A stretch of 49,707 nucleotides of DNA from Clostridioides sp. (GTDB lineage: Bacteria; Bacillota; Clostridia; Peptostreptococcales; Peptostreptococcaceae): NCBI GenBank assembly GCA_031261505.1, contig JAISJN010000021.1:1-49707 (forward strand). The letters are read 5' to 3'. Below, piece by piece: positions 7,782 to 15,688 of the stretch (its first letter is position 1; each line of letters starts with the position of its first letter). Below the pieces are notes generated by a model. It made no database searches, was not told the DNA's origin, and worked only from the letters and a program-made list of their open reading frames with translations. The position numbers were made by a program, and so were the translations under genes.

Positions 7782-8537
7782 ATGGGAAAAAAAATAGTAG
7801 AAGTCAAAGATCTATGTAAGAACTTCTACAACAAAGAAGGCGAGATAAAAGTACTCGAAAATATAAGTTTCGACCTAGATGAAGGCGAAATACTCACCCT
7901 ACTCGGTCCTTCTGGAAGTGGTAAATCAACTATATTAAACATCTTGACCAATCTCTTGGAGGCTACTTCAGGAAATGTTGAAATAAAAGGTAAAATAGGA
8001 TATATGTTTCAAAAAGATAACCTCCTAGACTGGAGAAATATCCTCGATAATATAAAGATAGGGCTTGAAATTCAAGGTAAAAAAAACGACTCAGAGGCAA
8101 ATGAAAAAATTGAATATCTACTTAAAACATACGATCTATGGGACTTTAGAAACATGTATCCAAAAGAACTCTCCGGTGGAATGAGACAGAGGGTTGCTCT
8201 TATAAGGACGCTTTCAGTAAATCCCGATATATTGTTACTCGACGAACCTTTCTCTGCACTGGATTACCAGACTAGACTTTTGGTATGCGACGATGTCTAC
8301 AGGATAATAAAAAACGAGAATAAGTCGACAATTATGGTAACACACGATATAAGTGAAGCCATAAGTATATCTGATCAGGTAGCCGTTCTCTCTCCAATTC
8401 CCGCTACAATAAAGAAAGTATATGATATAAATCTAGAAATGGGAGCTGAAAAAACACCTCTTGAATCACGTAAGGTACCTAAGTTTCAATTTTATTTCGA
8501 TAAATTATGGAAGGAGTTAGATAATCGTGAAGTTTGA
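7782..8537 (+). CDS. ABC importer ATPase (nitrate/sulfonate/taurine type)
   Basis: Cytoplasmic ATPase of 251 residues that powers an ABC importer. Walker A is GPSGSGKST (about residues 42-50), the Q loop is FQKDNLLDW, the signature is [11 protein letters not shown], Walker B is ILLLDEPFSALD, and the switch His is in MVTHDISEA. This pattern is that of the SsuB/TauB/ThiZ group. The start is supported by GGAGGTGATC upstream. Its stop overlaps the start of the permease gene. No substrate-binding protein follows; the likely partner is the orphan lipoprotein at 14488-15525. Substrate not determinable from sequence. Confidence 0.9.
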   Translation: MGKKIVEVKDLCKNFYNKEGEIKVLENISFDLDEGEILTLLGPSGSGKSTILNILTNLLEATSGNVEIKGKIGYMFQKDNLLDWRNILDNIKIGLEIQGKKNDSEANEKIEYLLKTYDLWDFRNMYPKELSGGMRQRVALIRTLSVNPDILLLDEPFSALDYQTRLLVCDDVYRIIKNENKSTIMVTHDISEAISISDQVAVLSPIPATIKKVYDINLEMGAEKTPLESRKVPKFQFYFDKLWKELDNREV

Positions 8538-9330
8538 TAAGAATTCACAAGGATATAAAGATTACCTATCCAAGGCTAAGCTAGACAAGAAAAAAGTCTT
8601 CTTATATCAGGTGTTAATTCTGGTAGTATTCATTGCCCTTTGGGAGATACTCGGAAACCTACACATTATAAATACCTTTTTATTTAGCAAACCTAGCGAT
8701 ATATACAACCTACTCATAAAATACACAGCTACAGGTCAACTCTTTAAGCATATAGGAGTATCTTGCTATGAAACAATTGTCGGACTGTTCTTTGGAACTG
8801 GATTTGGTATCTTAATTTCAATCATGCTTTGGTGGTCTAAAAAAATATCTCAGATTCTCGATCCTTACTTAGTAGTCTTAAATGCCCTTCCAAAGACAGC
8901 ACTCGCTCCAATAATAATAGTATGGGTAGGTGCTGGAGTAAAGGGAATAGTCGTAACTGCAGTTGCAATCTCAATAGTCGTGACTATACTATCCGCGTAC
9001 AACTATTTTTCTAGCGTTGACGAGGAAAAAATCAAGATGCTACAAAGCTTCGGTGCTTCTAAATTTCAAATTCTAACTAAACTTATCCTACCAGCAAATA
9101 TAAGCAATTTGATAAATCTCACTAAGATCAATATAGGCATGGCGTGGGTAGGTGTCATAGTAGCCGAGTTCTTGGTCTCAAGATACGGCATAGGATACCT
9201 AATAGTATATGGAAGCCAAGTATTCAAGTTAGACCTAGTAATGATGGGAGTAATTGTACTCGCAATCTGCGCCTGGGCTATGTATGAGGTATTAAATATT
9301 ATAGAAAAAATGTATTTGAAGCGAAGATAG
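8527..9330 (+). CDS. ABC importer permease (SsuC/TauC type)
   Basis: Integral membrane permease of 267 residues with about six membrane helices and the BPD_transp_1 EAA loop (LQSFGASKFQILTKLILPA). The GTG at 8527 lies inside the end of the ATPase gene (11-base overlap) with AAGGAG about 10 bases upstream, so translation is coupled. It should form a homodimer with two copies of the neighbouring ATPase. A terminator follows at once, so the operon has only two genes and lacks its own binding protein. Confidence 0.9.
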   Translation: MKFDKNSQGYKDYLSKAKLDKKKVFLYQVLILVVFIALWEILGNLHIINTFLFSKPSDIYNLLIKYTATGQLFKHIGVSCYETIVGLFFGTGFGILISIMLWWSKKISQILDPYLVVLNALPKTALAPIIIVWVGAGVKGIVVTAVAISIVVTILSAYNYFSSVDEEKIKMLQSFGASKFQILTKLILPANISNLINLTKINIGMAWVGVIVAEFLVSRYGIGYLIVYGSQVFKLDLVMMGVIVLAICAWAMYEVLNIIEKMYLKRR

Positions 9331-9331
9331 G

Positions 9332-9367
9332 TATATCCCAGCCGTGACGGTTGGGATATCTTTCTTT
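9332..9367 (+). terminator. Rho-independent terminator
   Basis: A 12-13-bp stem (TATATCCCAGCCG with CGGTTGGGATATC, tri-base loop) followed by TTTCTTT ends the two-gene importer operon. Confidence 0.85.
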
Positions 9368-9480
9368 AAATACATTTTTCCGTATAAGAATAAGATTTCT
9401 TATCTCTACCTCTGGAGATAAACATCAACTCGGATACAGTTAGCATATACTTTACATTTGCAAAAAAAGATAAATTTTGT

Positions 9481-9508
9481 AACAAATTATATACTCTTGC
9501 ATATATTA
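9481..9508 (+). promoter_or_regulatory. Possible sigma-K-like promoter
   Basis: AACA (9481-9484), then 16 bases after its AC, CATATATTA (9500-9508) fits the sporulation sigma-K pattern AC-n16-CATAnnnTA. In such AT-rich DNA this can arise by chance, and no sporulation gene in the window supports it. Confidence 0.2.
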
Positions 9509-9560
9509 ATATATACAGGTTTTTGTATTTATATATTGAACAATCCTGTATATATTAATA
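9504..9560. repeat. 16-bp perfect inverted repeat before the propeller gene
   Basis: TATTAATATATACAGG (9504-9519) and its exact complement (9545-9560) flank a 25-base spacer, ending 25 bases before the start codon. It could be an operator or a 5'-UTR hairpin. Confidence 0.6.
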
Positions 9561-9584
9561 TTTTGTTTCATAGGAGATGTCGAA

Positions 9585-11150
9585 ATGAATTATAGTGACT
9601 TTAACAATAATAGATACAATCGTGATAATAAATATATGGGATCTGATCGATATACGCAAAATAATCAGCGTGCACAACCAAATCAGTACGGACAAAATAA
9701 CCCATACGCTCAGAACAACCCATACGGACAAAATAACCCATATGCTCAGACTAACCAGTACTCACAAAATAAGCCATATGCTCAGAACAACCAGTACGGA
9801 CAGAGTAACCCGTACGCTCAAGCTAACCAACGTACTCAGAACAACCAATATGCTCAGGCTAACCAACGTACTCAGAATAATCAACATGCTCAAAATCAAT
9901 ATACGCAATCTACGCAGAATAAGCAAAACGCTCAAAATCAATATGCTCAACCTAATCAACAGACCCAAAATAACCCGTATGCTCAAAACCCATATGCCAA
10001 GGTTAATCAACACGCTCAAAATGGTCCATATGCTCAGAATAACCCATACGCTCAGAACGATCCATATGCTCAGAATAATCCGTATGCTCAACCTAATCAA
10101 CAGGTGCATAACAATCGCCAGGCTCAGTCTAAAAGACCTATTAGACCTAGTAGAGCCTCTAATTCAAATGCGTATAGCTCAGCTGAACATGGTAAAACAG
10201 TAAACCCGAACGATGTAGTGTTATTCTGTCCAAGGTATAATTATATGTCCAATGATGGTAAAGATAGCATTAGCGTCATAGATACTGATTCAAATACCGT
10301 AGTATCCGTGATAGATGTTGGAGAAAATCCTCAACGTCCAGCCTTGAATCCAGCCACTAATTTAATCTATGTACCTAATTTTAACTCTAATAATATCAGC
10401 GTTATCAATGGTGCTACTAATAAGATTGTCTCTACTATCAATGTTGGAGAAAATCCAAACAGCATTGGAATAGCTTCCGATAAGGGATTATTATATGTAG
10501 CAAATCTAGGCAGCAATGACATCAGTGTCATCGATGAAAAAACTAATCAAATTGTCAGTACAATTTCTGTTGGAGAGTTTCCTCAGGGAGTATGCGTAAA
10601 TCTATATACACATTTAGCATATGTACCTAATTTTAATTCTAATAACGTAAGTGTCATTGATGGAAATACTAACAAAGTTATCGCAACTATAGAAGTTGGC
10701 AATAATCCATATGGTATAACATTAAATCCTCATACAAATTTAATATATATACTAAACAATGCCTCTGATAATATCAGCGTTATCAACGGTGCTACTAATA
10801 AAGTCATCGCTACCATTCCTGTTGGAGTTAATCCTTTTGGCATAGATATAGAGCCTAACAGAAATTTAGTGTATGTAGCTAATAACGTAGATAGCAATAT
10901 AAGTATAATTGATACTACTAGTAATAAGGTTATAGACAAAATTCCAGTTCCATCTCTTCCGATAGATATAACTGCTAATCCTTATAAAAAATTACTGTAT
11001 GTAAGTAATTCTAATTCAAACAGTATAAGTGTTGTAGATACCTCTACTAATCAAATTACGGCAACTGTTCAATCAGGAACGTATTTGGCTTATTTAACTA
11101 ATAAATGTCCATGGATCACAATGTCCCAGGCACCAGCAAATTCTTATTAA
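9585..11150 (+). CDS. Q/N-rich repeat protein with seven-bladed YVTN beta-propeller
   Basis: A 521-residue protein of two parts. Residues 1-190 are a low-complexity repeat region built of units such as NNPYAQ, NNPYGQ and NQRTQ, almost entirely Gln, Asn, Ala, Pro and Tyr, with a basic end (SKRPIRPSRAS). Residues 200-505 hold seven repeats of about 42 residues of the form SNNISVIDGxTNKVIATIxVGxxPxGI...NLIYVxN, the YVTN family that folds as a seven-bladed propeller. There is no signal peptide or membrane helix. TAGGAGATG lies upstream. The repeat nature keeps two other frames open, which are not genes. Possible roles are a scaffold, a spore- or cell-surface protein, or a phase-separating protein; none can be proven. 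Confidence 0.85.
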   Translation: MNYSDFNNNRYNRDNKYMGSDRYTQNNQRAQPNQYGQNNPYAQNNPYGQNNPYAQTNQYSQNKPYAQNNQYGQSNPYAQANQRTQNNQYAQANQRTQNNQHAQNQYTQSTQNKQNAQNQYAQPNQQTQNNPYAQNPYAKVNQHAQNGPYAQNNPYAQNDPYAQNNPYAQPNQQVHNNRQAQSKRPIRPSRASNSNAYSSAEHGKTVNPNDVVLFCPRYNYMSNDGKDSISVIDTDSNTVVSVIDVGENPQRPALNPATNLIYVPNFNSNNISVINGATNKIVSTINVGENPNSIGIASDKGLLYVANLGSNDISVIDEKTNQIVSTISVGEFPQGVCVNLYTHLAYVPNFNSNNVSVIDGNTNKVIATIEVGNNPYGITLNPHTNLIYILNNASDNISVINGATNKVIATIPVGVNPFGIDIEPNRNLVYVANNVDSNISIIDTTSNKVIDKIPVPSLPIDITANPYKKLLYVSNSNSNSISVVDTSTNQITATVQSGTYLAYLTNKCPWITMSQAPANSY

Positions 11151-11184
11151 CCATCTTAATACATTAATTTCACAAAAATTAAAT

Positions 11185-11217
11185 AAAGCAGACCTTCTTA
11201 TATTAAAGGTCTGCTTT
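11185..11217. terminator. Bidirectional terminator
   Basis: AAAGCAGACCTT pairs perfectly with AAGGTCTGCTTT, with A/T tracts on both sides, between the convergent propeller and serS genes. Confidence 0.85.
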
Positions 11218-11234
11218 TAAAATTTATTCGTAAT

Positions 11235-12521
11235 TTACGCTTGTGGCTCGATTTTTTCTTTCATTCCCATATATGGTCTTAATGCTACTGGTATATTTAC
11301 GCTGCCGTCTTCGTTTAAGTTATTTTCAAGGAAGGCGATAAGCATTCTAGGTGGAGCGACACAAGTGTTGTTTAAAGTATGTGCAAAATATTTGCCGTTT
11401 TCGCCGTTCACACGTATTCTAAGACGTCTAGCCTGTGCATCGCCTAGGTTTGAGCAACTACCTACTTCAAAGTACTTCTGTTGTCTTGGAGACCAAGCTT
11501 CAACATCTACAGATTTAACTTTAAGATCAGCTAAATCCCCTGAGCAACATTCTAGAGTTCTAACTGGTACATCTAATGTACGGAAGAAATCTACTGTGTT
11601 TTGCCATAATTTATCGTACCACATTTCACTGTCTTTTGGTTCGCAAACAACTATCATCTCTTGTTTTTCAAATTGATGTATTCTGTAAACCCCTCTTTCT
11701 TCTATACCATGAGCTCCTCTTTCTTTTCTGAAACATGGAGAGAAACTTGTAAGAGTTTGTGGTAAAGTTTCTTCAGGAAGTATTGTGTCTATGAATTTAC
11801 CTATCATAGAGTGTTCACTTGTTCCTATTAGATAGAGGTCTTCCCCTTCTATCTTGTACATCATAGCGTCCATTTCATCAAAACTCATAACTCCTGTAAC
11901 TACTTCGCTACGTATCATGTAAGGAGGTATACAGTAAGTGAAACCTCTATCGATCATGAAATCTCTAGCGTAAGAAAGTACTGCTGAATGAAGTCTAGCT
12001 ACATCTCCAACAAGATAGTAGAATCCGCTACCTGCAACTTTTCTAGCGCTGTCTAGGTCTAACCCAGCTAATCTTTCCATTATTTCTGCGTGGTAAGGTA
12101 CTTCGAAATCTGGTACTACTGGCTCTCCAAATCTTTCTACTTCCACGTTTTCGCTGTCGTCCTTACCTATTGGCACAGAGTCAGCTATTATATTAGGTAT
12201 TGTCATCATTATCTCTTTGATTCTACCTTCATAATCGTTTTCTTTTGTTTCTAATTCTGCTAGGTGATTAGAAGCATCTGTTACCTTAACCTTCATAGCC
12301 TCTGCCTCGTCAGTTTTACCTTGAGCCATAAGTCCACCGATTTCTTTTGAGAATTTATTTCTATCAGCTCTCAATGCATCTGCTTCTGTCTTAACAGCTC
12401 TAAATTCCTTGTCTAGTTCTATTACTTCGTCAACTAATGGAAGTTTTTTATCCTGGAATTTCTTCTTGATATTTTCTTTTACTATTTCTGGATTTTCTCT
12501 TACAAATCTTAAATCTAACAT
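11235..12521 (-). CDS. serS: Seryl-tRNA synthetase
   Basis: Class II aminoacyl-tRNA synthetase of 428 residues charging tRNA-Ser (and tRNA-Sec) with serine. The N-terminal long antiparallel coiled-coil arm that holds the tRNA covers about residues 30-105. The catalytic core shows motif 2 (CFRKERGAHGIEERGVYRIH, serine-binding TSEHSM upstream) and motif 3 (GDAQARRLRIRV). Length is normal. AGGAGG lies before the ATG. The gene is monocistronic and controlled by a T-box leader at 12574-12810. Confidence 0.97.
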   Translation of the reverse strand: MLDLRFVRENPEIVKENIKKKFQDKKLPLVDEVIELDKEFRAVKTEADALRADRNKFSKEIGGLMAQGKTDEAEAMKVKVTDASNHLAELETKENDYEGRIKEIMMTIPNIIADSVPIGKDDSENVEVERFGEPVVPDFEVPYHAEIMERLAGLDLDSARKVAGSGFYYLVGDVARLHSAVLSYARDFMIDRGFTYCIPPYMIRSEVVTGVMSFDEMDAMMYKIEGEDLYLIGTSEHSMIGKFIDTILPEETLPQTLTSFSPCFRKERGAHGIEERGVYRIHQFEKQEMIVVCEPKDSEMWYDKLWQNTVDFFRTLDVPVRTLECCSGDLADLKVKSVDVEAWSPRQQKYFEVGSCSNLGDAQARRLRIRVNGENGKYFAHTLNNTCVAPPRMLIAFLENNLNEDGSVNIPVALRPYMGMKEKIEPQA

Positions 12522-12573
12522 AATATCCTCCTATGAATATATAATTTTAGTGTTAGTTTAACTAATTAGAATG

Positions 12574-12810
12574 CAAAAAACCTCCCAGCCCAAGTGTAAT
12601 ACTACACATGGGACGGAAGGTTCCGCGTTGCCACCCAAATTGCAAATCAACGTATGATTTGCCTCTCGACATGTATGTTAAAGGATACTACCCTTTCAGT
12701 TCATCACTGACAGCTCAAAAAGTGGAGAGATTTAACATTTCACTGGTTCGCACCGAACACCAGCTCTCTGAAGAAACTTATAAATCGTAGCTTTCGTCAA
12801 CGCCATTTCT
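12574..12810 (-). promoter_or_regulatory. T-box leader of serS
   Basis: Read on the minus strand, the leader contains a stem I region with AGAGAGCTGGTG, the hallmark T-box GGGTGGCAACGCGG (12623-12636) and a terminator stem ending in a run of six T before the gene. Uncharged tRNA-Ser should stabilise the antiterminator. I could not fix the specifier codon with certainty. Confidence 0.93.
12575..12620 (-). terminator. T-box intrinsic terminator
   Basis: On the minus strand the stem CCTTCCGTCCCA...GTGTA pairs with TACAC...GGGCTGGGAGG and is followed by TTTTTT. It is mutually exclusive with the antiterminator formed by the T-box sequence. Confidence 0.85.
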
Positions 12811-13017
12811 AATTATTGGTTAATTGGTTTTTATTATATAATACTTTGAAATCTTTTGCAAGTGTAAATGTGACTTTCTATATTCGCCAAGTATGTTAAT
12901 TACTTCTAGATTATTGAAACACAGCCTTGTAAACCTAGTATTTGCAGTCTATTATCTCCATTTATGAAAAAATTATACATAGAAATTAAAAAAAATTAAA
13001 CTAAAATAGGAAAATCA

Positions 13018-13046
13018 TTGTAGTATGAACCAATATAATGTATAAT
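13018..13046 (+). promoter_or_regulatory. Promoter of CWB2 gene 2
   Basis: TTGTAG (13018-13023) and TATAAT (13041-13046) are 17 bases apart. The -10 is consensus and the -35 weak. The downstream block is arranged exactly as at the first CWB2 gene. Confidence 0.6.
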
Positions 13047-13050
13047 CTAG

Positions 13051-13069
13051 TTGTAATCATTTTGTAACC
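13051..13069 (+). promoter_or_regulatory. Direct-repeat operator candidate, copy 2
   Basis: TTGTAATCATTTTGTAACC again places two TTGTAA units 11 bases apart, 5 bases after the -10, as at 1746-1764. Its ATTTTGTAAC (13059-13068) also pairs perfectly with GTTACAAAAT at 13095-13104, so the 5' UTR can fold into a hairpin. Confidence 0.45.
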
Positions 13070-13142
13070 TTTTAGGCGTATTTCAGCCTTAATTGTTACA
13101 AAATGGAAACAATATTCAATTCCATTACGAAAGGAGAAAAAA

Positions 13143-14360
13143 ATGAAGAAAAGAATATTAGCTTTTGGACTTTCCGTTTCCTTGATAGCTGGGAGCGTAA
13201 TTTCCGTAAATGCTGAGGCTACCAAATCAGATATATCCGGAAGTGATAGATATGAAACAGCTGCAAAAATTGCAGATTTACAGACGTATGACACTGCAAT
13301 ACTCGTAAATGCGGATAATTCTATCGCGGATGGTTTAAGCGCCAGCGGACTTGCCGGTGTCGAAAACGCTCCGATTTTACTTGTCAAGAAAGATGCTATT
13401 CCCGCCTCTACACTCGCAAGAATAGAGAAGGCGAAAAAAATCTACTTGATAGGAGGTACTTCATCAATTAGTTCATCAATTGAAAAGCAACTTTCTAAAA
13501 AGAATATCCAGGTTGAGAGAATACAGGGTAACGATAGAATCCAGACCAGTTTAAACGTGGCTACTAAGGTAAATGAAGTGAAAAAAGTAGAATCTGTAGT
13601 ATTTGCCAATGGATTTAAGGGTGAGGCAGATGCAATGAGCATCGCACCAGTTTCAGCTAGAGACGGTGCACCTATAGTGCTTACAGATGGTTCTAGTACA
13701 AGTTATAAGACTAAAGGACTTAAGAGTTATGTAATTGGTGGCTCTGGATCTATGAGCGACAACCTAGTAAGCTCGACAAACTCTGAGCGTATTGGTGGAA
13801 TTAATAGATTTGATACAAACAAAAAGATAATCCAAAAATTCTATTCAGCGCCAAATGAGTTTTTCATCACTAAATCACATGTTTTAGTAGATGCACTCAC
13901 TGGATCGCCAATAGCTAAGAACAAACCTATTGTACTTGTAGACACATTCTCTGATAAGAGTATCTTAAACGGTGCTACTAACCTTACTACTCTTGGTGGA
14001 TTGGACAATGTTACAACTAAAAGATGTATAAACGCTACTGAGCCACAAGATTTATACGATCAAAATGCTTTTAATTCTGAGATGTCGCAAATCGATAGTT
14101 ACATACTTGAAATGATACCAATAGAAGATATCGGAATCGACGGAACCAGCGAGCGTGCTAAATCTTATCAGACTACTCTACAAGAGTTATACAACAACCA
14201 CCTTATGATAAACTCTGTAGACAATGAATACTACGATAAGGTAAGTAAACTCATGACTCAGATTATAAGTTTGAACGATGCCTTTATAGCTAAGGATCTC
14301 GATAGAGCATTATCATTGACTGTTGACGTAAATGATACTTTAACGGACATATGTAATTAA
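13143..14360 (+). CDS. Secreted cell-wall protein with CWB2 repeats (copy 2)
   Basis: A 405-residue paralogue of the protein at 1821-3050. The signal peptide MKKRILAFGLSVSLIAGSVI ends at VNAEA. Three CWB2 repeats follow (GSDRYETAAKIAD, ADGLSASGLAG, KIYLIGG; GNDRIQTSLNVAT, ANGFKGEADAMS; GINRFDTNKKII), then the shared helical tail with TTLQELYNNHLMIN and KLMTQIISLNDAF. AAAGGAG lies 8 bases before the ATG. The catalytic-type domain found in many clostridial Cwp proteins is absent, so it is probably a structural or masking surface protein. Promoter, direct repeat and tail are shared with copy 1, which implies common control. Confidence 0.9.
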   Translation: MKKRILAFGLSVSLIAGSVISVNAEATKSDISGSDRYETAAKIADLQTYDTAILVNADNSIADGLSASGLAGVENAPILLVKKDAIPASTLARIEKAKKIYLIGGTSSISSSIEKQLSKKNIQVERIQGNDRIQTSLNVATKVNEVKKVESVVFANGFKGEADAMSIAPVSARDGAPIVLTDGSSTSYKTKGLKSYVIGGSGSMSDNLVSSTNSERIGGINRFDTNKKIIQKFYSAPNEFFITKSHVLVDALTGSPIAKNKPIVLVDTFSDKSILNGATNLTTLGGLDNVTTKRCINATEPQDLYDQNAFNSEMSQIDSYILEMIPIEDIGIDGTSERAKSYQTTLQELYNNHLMINSVDNEYYDKVSKLMTQIISLNDAFIAKDLDRALSLTVDVNDTLTDICN

Positions 14361-14385
14361 TAGACAGATATATGTAATTAATAGT
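14350..14385. repeat. Short tandem duplication over the stop codon
   Basis: ATATGTAATTAATAG occurs at 14350-14364 and again at 14371-14385, a 21-base period that spans the stop codon of the CWB2 gene. Likely replication slippage. Confidence 0.5.
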
Positions 14386-14390
14386 CGGGA

Positions 14391-14438
14391 AATATGTAAA
14401 TGCCCCTCACCTACTAAGGTTTGGGGCATTTACATATT
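14391..14438. terminator. Bidirectional terminator, 16-bp stem
   Basis: AATATGTAAATGCCCC (14391-14406) pairs perfectly with 14423-14438 between the convergent CWB2 and binding-protein genes. Confidence 0.85.
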
Positions 14439-14487
14439 TATTCTATGTTCTTTATATTATTTATATTTTACGTTTTTTTGTTTATGC

Positions 14488-15525
14488 TTATTTTATATTC
14501 TTTATAGCATTTTCAGCAAAATCTACATTAACTATATCTTTGTACGAAACGCTTCCTTCTAATTCTCCAGCCTCTTTCATTACACTTACAAGTCTATTCA
14601 AAGACTCTTCCTTTAAGACTGGATCAGAAGACCAGGCATCTATACTCTTGTATCTATTTACTACAGAGACTAAATCATCGTGGCTTATATCGTTAAAGTA
14701 CGGTTGTATTTCTGTTGCTATATTTTCAGCAGATTCTTTTTGAACCCAAAGCTGACCTTTATAAGTAGCATTTGTAAATCGCTGGATTAAATCTTTGTTT
14801 CCATTTAGGTACGATCTTGTTGTAGCATATGCTGTATAAGGTATTTCACCAGAGTCTTTGCCTATAGACGCAACTATATACCCCTGTCCGTCTTTCTCCA
14901 TAGTAGTAGCTGTCGGTTCAAATACAGTTGTGAAATCTGCTTCTCCTCCCGCAAATGCACCTGCCATCACTCCATATGCAACGTCTGTCCTCACGTTTAC
15001 TTCTCCCTTTGCCTTATCTTTGCCGAGTTTAAGTCCTTGTTGTTTCAATACGTATTCAAATGTCATCTCTGGCATTCCACCTTTTCTTCCACCTAGTACC
15101 TCTGCTCCCTTCATATCGTTGTAGGTGAAGTTTGGATATGCATTTCTAGACATTAGAAAACTGCCATCTCTCTTGGTAAGTTGGGCAAATACGACTGAGT
15201 AATTATTTTTATTGCTCTGGTGTACGTATATGGATGCCTCAGGACCCATAAGTCCAACCTGAGCCTCGCCAGACAAAAGCGCAGCCATCGTTTTATCCGC
15301 TCCGTCTGTATTTATTATATCGATTTTTATTCCTTCATCTTCAAAAAAACCCTTGTTCATAGCAACGTACTGAGGCGCGTAAAATACGGAATGAGTTACC
15401 TCAGCTAACGTTACCTTATCGAGTTTCTTAGCGCTCGTTTCCTTTGATTGGTCTGAGCTACATCCTGTAAGCAGAGCAAGTCCTAGTACCAAAGCTCCTC
15501 CTGCTGATATTAACTTTTTTAACAT
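14488..15525 (-). CDS. ABC importer substrate-binding lipoprotein (SsuA/NMT1-like)
   Basis: Solute-binding protein of 345 residues anchored by a lipid: the signal peptide ends in the lipobox LLTGCSS, Cys about residue 22. The fold is NMT1/SsuA-like type II: LAEVTHSVFYAPQYVAMNKG, FFEDEGIKIDI and LMGPEASIYV line the ligand cleft. It lies alone, about 5 kb from the ATPase/permease pair at 7782-9330 that lacks a binding protein, and is the natural partner. Nothing upstream looks like a riboswitch. Ligand unknown; sulfonates, nitrate-like anions and pyrimidines are known for this fold. Confidence 0.88.
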   Translation of the reverse strand: MLKKLISAGGALVLGLALLTGCSSDQSKETSAKKLDKVTLAEVTHSVFYAPQYVAMNKGFFEDEGIKIDIINTDGADKTMAALLSGEAQVGLMGPEASIYVHQSNKNNYSVVFAQLTKRDGSFLMSRNAYPNFTYNDMKGAEVLGGRKGGMPEMTFEYVLKQQGLKLGKDKAKGEVNVRTDVAYGVMAGAFAGGEADFTTVFEPTATTMEKDGQGYIVASIGKDSGEIPYTAYATTRSYLNGNKDLIQRFTNATYKGQLWVQKESAENIATEIQPYFNDISHDDLVSVVNRYKSIDAWSSDPVLKEESLNRLVSVMKEAGELEGSVSYKDIVNVDFAENAIKNIK

Positions 15526-15688
15526 ATTCTTACCTCCAGTTGATTAAAGTTTTAGTTACTCTACTATATTTAAGATGTATACATTATGTGACTGATTTAA
15601 GGTAACTGGAGAAAATTTCTAAATTTATGTTATAGAATTTTCTAATACGTCAATAATATAGAAAAACGATAACAAAGGAGTGTTATAT

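Noticed and set aside
9595-10203. Two more long frames across the Q/N-rich repeat region (also 9762-10109 on the minus strand)
   Set aside because: The repeat period is a multiple of three, so any frame without a stop in one unit stays open throughout; the products are meaningless Ile/Leu/Arg/Thr repeats.
12608-12790. Open frame of 60 codons on the plus strand before serS
   Set aside because: It lies entirely inside the T-box leader read on the wrong strand and has no protein-like composition.
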